The notes under the pieces are model-generated. The model was not told where the DNA came from and did no database searches. It was given only the letters and a program-made list of their open reading frames with translations. Source: Acidovorax sp. Leaf160 (GTDB lineage Bacteria > Pseudomonadota > Gammaproteobacteria > Burkholderiales > Burkholderiaceae_C). Taken from it: a stretch of 46,903 nucleotides of DNA. Position numbers and translations under genes: made by a program. Position 1 is the stretch's first letter, and the number at the start of each line of letters is the position of its first letter. Shown here piece by piece: positions 41,448 through 46,903 of this stretch. The stretch spans positions 1 through 46,903 of the forward strand of contig NZ_LMOV01000015.1 in NCBI RefSeq assembly GCF_001424265.1, given 5' to 3'.

Positions 41448-42851
41448 ATGGCATTCGATGACATCGTTCAACGTGAGCAAGGCCTGCATCGCCATCTGAG
41501 CGCCGCCCAGATGGGCATGATCGCCATAGGCGGGGCGATCGGTACCGGGCTCTTTCTGGGCAGCGGCTTCGCCATCAGCTTCGCCGGGCCCAGCGTGCTG
41601 GTGAGCTACGCGATCGGCGCGCTCATATCCCTGCTGCTGATCGGCTGCCTGGCCGAGATGACCGTGGCCCATCCCACTTCGGGCTCGTTCGGCGCCTATG
41701 CCGAGCACTACATCGCACCCTGGGCAGGCTTTCTGGTCCGCTATGCCTACTGGGCGGCCATCGTGCTGGCGGTGGGAACCGAGGTGACTGCCGTGGGCGT
41801 CTACATGGGCTACTGGTTTCCCGAAGTGCCGCGCTGGATCTGGGTGCTGGTCTTCTCGGCGGTGCTGGTGGGCGTGAACGCGACGAGCGTGAAAACCTTC
41901 GGGGCCGTCGAGTACGGCTTCTCGGCGATCAAGGTGGCGGCGATCGTGGCCTTCATCCTGATAGGCTCCTTCGTGGTGTTCGGCGCGCGCCAGCCGGGCG
42001 TCGGCTTTCATCTGTACGTGGCGGATGGCGGCTTCTTCCCCAAGGGCCTCTGGGGCACCTGGACGGCGGTCATCATCGCCATCTTCAGCTATCTCAGCAT
42101 CGAGATGATCGCCGTCGCGGCTGGCGAAGCGCGCGACCCGCAACGCGCCATCACCAGCGCCTTCCGCTCGACCATGGTGCGGCTCGTGGTGTTCTACCTG
42201 CTCACCATCACGCTGATGCTGGCCATCGTGCCCTGGCAGCAGGCGGGCACCGACAAGAGCCCGTTCGTCGCGGTGATGGAGATCATCGGCATTCCAGGCG
42301 CTGCCGGCGTCATCAACTTCGTCGTGCTGGTGGCGGCGCTCTCGGCCATGAACAGCCAGCTCTACATCACCACACGCATGATGTTCAGCCTCTCGCGCGC
42401 CGGCCATGCGCCCACCGCACTGGGGCGCCTGGACGCGCGCGGTGTGCCGCTGCCGGCGCTGGTGCTGTCGTGCGCGGGCATCGCGCTGGCGACGGGCCTG
42501 AACCTCTGGAGGCCTGAGGAATCCTTCATGTGGATGATTGCCGTCTCCATGTTCGGCGCCATGTTCACGTGGTTCATGATCTTCGTGACGCATCTCTTCT
42601 TCCGCCGGCGGTGGAACCGCGAAGGCGGGCAGCGGCTGGTGTTCCGCATGTGGGGATTTCCGGCACTGACGCTGCTGGGCGCTGGCCTGATGCTGGCCGC
42701 CATGCTGACCACCTTGTTCACGCCCGCATTCCGGCTCACGCTGCTGACGGGCATTCCCTTCCTGGCCGTGCTGTCGGTGGTGTATGCGCTGAAATACCGC
42801 CATCGCCCAGCCGCCGACACGCTCGCTCCGCTGCGAAAGCCTGCCGCATGA
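41448..42851 (+). CDS. APC-family amino-acid permease, probably for tryptophan/kynurenine or relatives
   Basis: The 467-residue protein has about twelve membrane helices. The N-terminal APC signature GAIGTGLFLGSGFAIS, the GSFGAYAEHYIAPWAGF loop and the EARDPQRAI segment mark the amino-acid-transporter (GABA permease/AroP-like) group. ATG 41448 starts after ACC with no strong ribosome binding site. The stop overlaps the kynB start (ATGA), so it is co-translated with tryptophan catabolism genes. Uptake of tryptophan or kynurenine is inferred from this context only. Confidence 0.88.
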   Translation: MAFDDIVQREQGLHRHLSAAQMGMIAIGGAIGTGLFLGSGFAISFAGPSVLVSYAIGALISLLLIGCLAEMTVAHPTSGSFGAYAEHYIAPWAGFLVRYAYWAAIVLAVGTEVTAVGVYMGYWFPEVPRWIWVLVFSAVLVGVNATSVKTFGAVEYGFSAIKVAAIVAFILIGSFVVFGARQPGVGFHLYVADGGFFPKGLWGTWTAVIIAIFSYLSIEMIAVAAGEARDPQRAITSAFRSTMVRLVVFYLLTITLMLAIVPWQQAGTDKSPFVAVMEIIGIPGAAGVINFVVLVAALSAMNSQLYITTRMMFSLSRAGHAPTALGRLDARGVPLPALVLSCAGIALATGLNLWRPEESFMWMIAVSMFGAMFTWFMIFVTHLFFRRRWNREGGQRLVFRMWGFPALTLLGAGLMLAAMLTTLFTPAFRLTLLTGIPFLAVLSVVYALKYRHRPAADTLAPLRKPAA

Positions 42852-43513
42852 CCTTGCCACCACCATCCCGCCTCTGGGACATCTCCGCCCCCGTCCACAG
42901 CGCCGCCCCGGTCTTCCCCGGCGACACGGCCTACACGCAGCAGTGGTGCGCCACCATCGGCCCCGGCTGCCCGGTGAACGTGAGCGCCATCACGCTGTCG
43001 CCGCATGTGGGCACGCATGCCGACGCGCCGCTGCACTACGACGCCGGGGGCGAGGCCATCGGTGCCGTGCCGCTCGATGCGTTCATCGGGCTCTGCCGCG
43101 TGATCCACGCCATCGGCCAGGGGCCGCTCATCACCTGGGACCACATCGCCCACGCGGTGCAGCCCGGGCGCACCGGCGAAGCGCGCTTTCCGCCCCGCGT
43201 GCTGGTGCGCACCTACGAACGCATGCCGGTGGACCGCTGGGACGGGCAGCTGGCGGCCTTTGCGCCCGCCACCATCGAACGCTTGGCCGATGAAGGCGTG
43301 GTGCTGGTCGGCATCGACACGGCCAGCATCGACCCGGCCGACAGCAAGCAGCTCCCCAGCCACCAGGTGATTCGCCGCAGGGGGCTGCGCGTGCTGGAGA
43401 ACCTGGTGCTCGACGACGTGCCCGAGGGCGACTACGAACTCATCGCCCTGCCCTTGAAGCTGACCACCGCCGACGCCTCGCCGGTGCGCGCCGTGCTGCG
43501 GTCGCTGGGCTGA
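42848..43513 (+). CDS. kynB: Kynurenine formamidase (KynB type)
   Basis: KynB hydrolyses N-formylkynurenine to kynurenine and formate. The 221-residue metal-dependent cyclase-like protein has WDISAPVHSAAPVFPGD near the start, the metal motif SPHVGTHADAPLHY, GIDTASIDPADSKQLPSH and LENLVLDDVPEGDYELIALPLKL near the end, all characteristic. The start overlaps the permease stop by four bases. kynU follows after a 93-base gap that holds a copy of the dispersed repeat. Confidence 0.95.
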   Translation: MTLPPPSRLWDISAPVHSAAPVFPGDTAYTQQWCATIGPGCPVNVSAITLSPHVGTHADAPLHYDAGGEAIGAVPLDAFIGLCRVIHAIGQGPLITWDHIAHAVQPGRTGEARFPPRVLVRTYERMPVDRWDGQLAAFAPATIERLADEGVVLVGIDTASIDPADSKQLPSHQVIRRRGLRVLENLVLDDVPEGDYELIALPLKLTTADASPVRAVLRSLG

Positions 43514-43539
43514 GGGTCTGCCTTAACCTTCCGAATCAT

Positions 43540-43595
43540 TTATGCCTGCAGCGCTTGATTGACTAGCGCAGACAGCTACAAAATCAATAGCAAAA
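43540..43595 (-). repeat. Dispersed intergenic element, copy E (within the kyn operon)
   Basis: On the minus strand GCTAT (43591-43587), seven bases, GTAGC (43579-43575) is followed by CTGCGCTAGTCAATCAAGCGCTGCAGGC. The core has one change from the other copies. It lies between kynB and kynU and ends 12 bases before the kynU start, so it is in the transcript. Confidence 0.65.
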
Positions 43596-43606
43596 GAGAA
43601 ATCACC

Positions 43607-44902
43607 ATGACCGAACCCATCACCCTGCAGGCCTGCCAGGCACGCGACGACGCCGACCCGCTGCGCGGCCTGCGCGACCACTTCACGCTGCCGCCCGGCG
43701 TCATCTACCTGGACGGCAATTCGCTGGGCGTGCTGCCCCGCGCCGCGGCTGGCCGCATCGCCGACGTGGTCACGCGCGAATGGGGCCAGGACCTGATCCA
43801 GTCGTGGAACAGCGCCAGCTGGTTCGACCTGCCCCAGCGGCTGGGCGATCAGCTGGCGCCGCTCATCGGCGCGCGGGCGGGCGAGGTGGTTTGCACCGAC
43901 AGCACGTCGATCAACCTCTACAAGGTGCTCTCCGCCGCGCTGAACATCGCCCGCGCCGACGCGCCCGGTCGCCGTCGCATCGTCAGCGAGCGCAGCAACT
44001 TCCCCACCGACCTCTACATCGCCGAAGGCCTGTGCAAGGAGCGCGGGCTGGAGCTGGTGCTGGTGGAACCCGAGCAGATCGGCGCCGCGCTGACCCCAGA
44101 GGTGGCGGTGCTGATGCTGACCCATGTCAACTACCGCACGGGCGCCATGCACGACATGGCGGCCGTCACCGCACAGGCCCATGCGGCCGGCATTCTGTGC
44201 GTCTGGGACCTGGCGCACAGCGCCGGCGCGGTGCCGGTCGACCTGAACGGCGCAGGCGCCGACTTTTCCATCGGCTGCGGCTATAAGTACCTCAACGGCG
44301 GCCCGGGTGCCCCAGCCTTCGTCTGGGTGCACCCGCGCCATGCCGAACGCTTCTGGCAGCCGCTGTCGGGCTGGTGGGGCCATGCGGCGCCGTTCCAGTT
44401 CACGCCCGACTACCAGCCCGCTCCCGGCGTGGCGCGTTACCTCTGCGGCACGCAGCCCATCATCAGCCTGTCGGCCCTGCAGTGCGGGCTGGATGTGTTC
44501 ACGGCGGCGCAGAGCCTGGGCGGCATGGCCGCGCTGCGCGCCAAGTCGCTGGCGCTGACCGACCTGTTCATCGCGCTGGTGGAGGAGCGCTGCGGCGGCC
44601 ACGGGCTGGAGCTGGCCACCCCGCGAGAGCACGCCACCCGCGGATCGCAGGTGTGCCTGGCGCGCGACACCGGTGCCTATGCCATCGTGCAGGCGCTGAT
44701 CGCCCGCAAGGTGATTGGCGATTTTCGCAAGGGCGACAGCGATGGCGGCGCCGGGCGGCACAAGGACATCCTGCGCTTCGGCTTCACGCCGCTCTACATC
44801 GGCTTCGAGGACGTGTGGAATGCGGTCGAGCACCTGCGCCAGGTGCTGGAGACGGCCGAATGGCAGCGCCCCGAATTCAACCGCCAGCATGCGGTGACCT
44901 GA
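43607..44902 (+). CDS. kynU: Kynureninase
   Basis: KynU splits kynurenine into anthranilate and alanine with PLP. The 431-residue product has [11 protein letters not shown] near the start, the [11 protein letters not shown] cofactor site, [20 protein letters not shown] and the PLP-binding Lys227 in [16 protein letters not shown]. The end has [20 protein letters not shown] 43607 follows an AGAGAA site at seven bases. kynA starts two bases after the stop, so the pair is tightly linked. Confidence 0.96.
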   Translation: MTEPITLQACQARDDADPLRGLRDHFTLPPGVIYLDGNSLGVLPRAAAGRIADVVTREWGQDLIQSWNSASWFDLPQRLGDQLAPLIGARAGEVVCTDSTSINLYKVLSAALNIARADAPGRRRIVSERSNFPTDLYIAEGLCKERGLELVLVEPEQIGAALTPEVAVLMLTHVNYRTGAMHDMAAVTAQAHAAGILCVWDLAHSAGAVPVDLNGAGADFSIGCGYKYLNGGPGAPAFVWVHPRHAERFWQPLSGWWGHAAPFQFTPDYQPAPGVARYLCGTQPIISLSALQCGLDVFTAAQSLGGMAALRAKSLALTDLFIALVEERCGGHGLELATPREHATRGSQVCLARDTGAYAIVQALIARKVIGDFRKGDSDGGAGRHKDILRFGFTPLYIGFEDVWNAVEHLRQVLETAEWQRPEFNRQHAVT

Positions 44903-44904
44903 GC

Positions 44905-45810
44905 ATGTACCCGCACGCCCCCACCCCTGCCGCATCGGCCGCCTCGGCCACTGCCGCGCCACTCCCGCCTGCCGGCTCGCCGGAATCGGTGGTGCACGAG
45001 GAACGCGCCCAGCTCGACTTCAGCCGCAGCATGAGCTATGGCGACTACCTGCAGCTCGACGCCATCCTCACCGCGCAAAAGCCGCTCTCGCCCGCGCACG
45101 ACGAGCTGCTCTTCATCGTGCAGCACCAGACCAGCGAACTCTGGATGAAGCTCATGCTGCACGAGCTGCGCGCGGCCATCGCCCACGTGGCGCGCGACGA
45201 GCTGCAGCCGGCCTTCAAGATGCTGGCACGTGTCTCCAAGATCATGGAACAGCTGGTGCACGCCTGGGACGTGCTGGCCACCATGACGCCGCCCGAATAC
45301 AGCGCCATGCGGCCCTACCTGGGCCAGTCGAGCGGCTTCCAGAGCTATCAATACCGCAGCATCGAGTTTTCGCTCGGCAACAAGAACCGCGCCATGCTCA
45401 AACCCCACGAGCACCGCAGCGACCTGCTGGAACAGGTGCAGGCCGCCTACGCCGCGCCCTCGCTCTACGACGAGGCCCTGCGCCTGCTGGCCCGGCGCGG
45501 CATCGCGGTGCCTGCCAGCCACACCGAGCGCGACTGGACGCAGGCGTATGCGGAGAGCGACGCCGTCAAGCAGGCCTGGCTGACCGTATACCGCGACCCG
45601 CAGACGCACTGGGACCTCTACCAGCTGGGCGAGGAACTCACCGACCTGGAGGACGCCTTCCGCCTCTGGCGCTTCCGCCACGTGACCACCGTGGAGCGCG
45701 TGATCGGTTTCAAACGCGGCACCGGCGGCACGGGCGGGGTGAGCTACCTGCGCAAGATGCTGGACGTGGTGCTGTTCCCGGAGATCTGGCGGTTGCGGAC
45801 GTCGCTGTAG
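44905..45810 (+). CDS. kynA: Tryptophan 2,3-dioxygenase
   Basis: KynA opens the tryptophan ring to give N-formylkynurenine, the first pathway step. The 301-residue heme enzyme has [45 protein letters not shown] and the heme ligand His259 in [22 protein letters not shown]. The first 35 residues are an Ala/Pro-rich extension. It begins two bases after kynU and ends the group; no terminator is evident. Everything right of it is decayed or mobile DNA. Confidence 0.96.
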   Translation: MYPHAPTPAASAASATAAPLPPAGSPESVVHEERAQLDFSRSMSYGDYLQLDAILTAQKPLSPAHDELLFIVQHQTSELWMKLMLHELRAAIAHVARDELQPAFKMLARVSKIMEQLVHAWDVLATMTPPEYSAMRPYLGQSSGFQSYQYRSIEFSLGNKNRAMLKPHEHRSDLLEQVQAAYAAPSLYDEALRLLARRGIAVPASHTERDWTQAYAESDAVKQAWLTVYRDPQTHWDLYQLGEELTDLEDAFRLWRFRHVTTVERVIGFKRGTGGTGGVSYLRKMLDVVLFPEIWRLRTSL

Positions 45811-45929
45811 TGAGCCTCTGTTGTACAGATCGCCCCGGCCACACCGGTACAGGAGCTTGAGCACGAGGATGCGCACCATCACCTGGCGTCCTTGCTGGGC
45901 AGCAGGTCGTCGATGAAGCCTGCCAAGGC
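45811..45929. other. Short stretch after kynA, no gene
   Basis: This joins the kynA stop to the gene remnant. On the minus strand one frame reads GFIDDLLPSKDAR, which may be a scrap of another gene, but it is too short to identify. Confidence 0.35.
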
Positions 45930-46744
45930 TCATGGAAGGTGACCTCTTTGCCCGCCTGGATGGCGCTTCTGATCTCTTCCCCGGCTCCGCTTACGGTGAG
46001 CTGGGGTAAAGCCGTGTCCCGGTTGTTTTCGTTGACGGTGTTGATCTTCTGCCCCTGGCTCTGTGCGATGGCAATGGCCTTCACTGCGCTGATGCCTTGC
46101 TTGCAATCCTCTTTGGCCGGATTCTGTGTCTAGCCGTTCTCATCCTGGTACTGGCACTGGGTTTTGTCCACCCAGTATTGCTCTGGCACGGCGTGTTCCA
46201 TGGCGCTGGCGCGCTGCTCTCGCATCTTGTTGTAGGCAATCCAGTGTTCTGCGCTGCGGGCCTGCCGTTGGTTGTGAGTTCTGCTTTGGTGCTAATGGGG
46301 GAGCTGGGGTTGTCGTCTTTCACCCAGCGGATGTGCCGCAGGTGCCCGATGTCCATGTTCAGGCCCTGGAAGCTGATTCCGGTGGCGACTATACCGTAGA
46401 GCTTGTTGGGCTTGACCTGGGCGTGGAAGAGACCGTAGCTGAGGGCGGGCAGGTCAAAGGTCTGGGCCTGGCTGGATGCAATGGCGCCGTGGCTTTGCAG
46501 GCTGGCGAAGTAGCCCCCGACCGTGGCGGTGAGCAGGTCGCCCGTCAGGTTCTCGCCCGTCGTGCCTGCCAGGATGGTGGCCCGTTGGTCTTGCGGGGCG
46601 GTCTGGGCTTGCTGCAGCTCCTGCTTGGTGGCTTCCATCCGAGTTTTGAGGGCTTCCATTTGCGCGAGGCTGATGCCCTGAATGCTCACACCCAACGCAG
46701 TTTGTTGGCCGGCAATGAGTTGGTCCTGGGTTTCGTCCCAGTCT
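45930..46744 (-). pseudogene. Decayed fragment of a large, probably secreted protein gene
   Basis: Reading from 46744 down, a frame without start runs WDETQDQLIAGQQTALGVS, continues with a helical stretch (LAQMEALKTRMEATKQELQQA), and later has KLYGIVATGISFQ and MDIGHLRHIRWVKDD. Near 46243 a one-base loss moves the sense to another frame: WIAYNKMREQRASAMEHAVPEQYWVDK. That frame meets an amber TAG at 46132-46130, where CAG (Gln) would fit, then goes on as CKQGISAVKAIAIAQSQGQKI and IQAGKEVTFHE before sense is lost near 45930. From memory this resembles the C-terminal part of large RHS/transglutaminase-like exported proteins. An IS5-family element starts right at its 5' end. Confidence 0.65.
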
Positions 46745-46746
46745 TA

Positions 46747-46903
46747 GGGAAGGTCTGCAAAACCCCGCCGCTGACTGGCGCGTGAAGCGAGCCGCAGGCA
46801 AGATGGCGAGCATGACGCACAAGCAGCAGCAGATGCTGGGGTTCGATCCCCTGCCCAAGAAGACCCGCAAGGAGATCTTCCTTGAAGAGATGAACCGCGT
46901 GGT
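46747..46903 (+). mobile_element. IS5-family insertion sequence, left end (runs past window)
   Basis: A terminal sequence starting GGGAAGGTCTGCAAAACCCC lies just after CTTA, followed 56 bases in by the start of an IS5-type transposase. The element is cut by the window edge, so the right inverted repeat and target duplication cannot be checked. The broken gene frame on the minus strand ends at this boundary, supporting insertion. Confidence 0.75.
46803..46903 (+). CDS. IS5-family transposase, N-terminal fragment (cut by window edge)
   Basis: ATG 46803 begins MASMTHKQQQMLGFDP and goes on to PLPKKTRKEIFLEEMNRV at the window end. This is the usual N-terminus of an IS5-family DDE transposase. Only 33 codons are inside the window; the DDE residues lie beyond it. 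A second in-frame ATG at 46812 is possible. Confidence 0.85.
   Translation, partial: MASMTHKQQQMLGFDPLPKKTRKEIFLEEMNRV

Noticed and set aside
41355-42866. Open frame of 503 codons opposite the permease
   Set aside because: His/Gln/Arg-rich shadow of a clear membrane transporter.
1-46903. CRISPR array or phage-defence island
   Set aside because: No regular 25-40-base direct repeats with spacers, and no cas, restriction or toxin-antitoxin gene was recognised. The only tandem repeats have 6-, 8- and 9-base units.

Overview
The window is a GC-rich (roughly two-thirds G+C) stretch of bacterial chromosome. Its gene content fits a betaproteobacterium of the family Comamonadaceae, most likely an Acidovorax-type organism: kynBUA with a divergent Lrp-type regulator, feoA-feoB plus a small Cys-rich partner, separate ispD and ispF, ompR-envZ, a monofunctional relA and a Bug-type solute-binding protein. 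This placement is inferred from protein resemblance; no search was run. Nearly all of the window is core metabolism and information processing. Only the last kilobase (45.9-46.9 kb) looks like mobile or decaying DNA. No CRISPR array, prophage or rRNA was seen. There is one tRNA (Val, anticodon GAC).

Layout. 0-1.25 kb: the end of a succinate-semialdehyde dehydrogenase and an HpaI-type aldolase. 1.4-3.9 kb: small, poorly known proteins on the minus strand (single-pass membrane proteins, a Gly/Ser-rich secreted protein, a coupled pair). 4.2-7.1 kb: tyrosine/phenylalanine catabolism (hpd, phhA) with a translationally coupled SDR that resembles dihydropteridine reductase. 7.3-10.8 kb, minus strand: tRNA-Val, relA and an alpha/beta hydrolase that overlaps relA. 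10.8-15.1 kb: 3-hydroxybutyrate dehydrogenase, a SIMPL-domain protein and ompR-envZ. 15.3-20.5 kb: ispF and ispD (minus), then mfd (plus). 20.6-25.2 kb: Bug receptor, serB, MetQ-like receptor, then a LysE/ArgO exporter divergent from an ArgP-like regulator. 25.3-34.5 kb: DUF3820, YciH/SUI1, an RhlE-like helicase, an aldo/keto reductase, slyX, an aminotransferase, nth and a TerB-DUF697 protein. 34.9-40.4 kb: DUF3579, argD, argF and the Fur-box-controlled feo operon. 40.4-45.8 kb: YkgJ-like protein, KynR-like regulator, an amino-acid permease and kynB-kynU-kynA. 45.8-46.9 kb: a gene remnant cut by the left end of an IS5-family element.

How the genes work together. The hpd/phhA/SDR group would convert phenylalanine to tyrosine and open the homogentisate route, with the SDR a candidate recycler of the pterin cofactor. 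The permease-kynBUA unit would import tryptophan (or a relative) and degrade it to anthranilate under the divergent Lrp-type regulator. argD and argF are two arginine-biosynthesis steps. FeoA, FeoB and the small Cys-rich protein form one ferrous-iron uptake operon.

No large undescribed system was found. The most interesting unexplained structure is a dispersed intergenic element with a GCTAT-N7-ATAGC core in five copies plus one diverged relative. Next come the QDPR-like SDR, a 9-bp coding minisatellite at the start of feoB, an 8-bp minisatellite before the Bug receptor, and several symmetric sites in divergent promoter regions.
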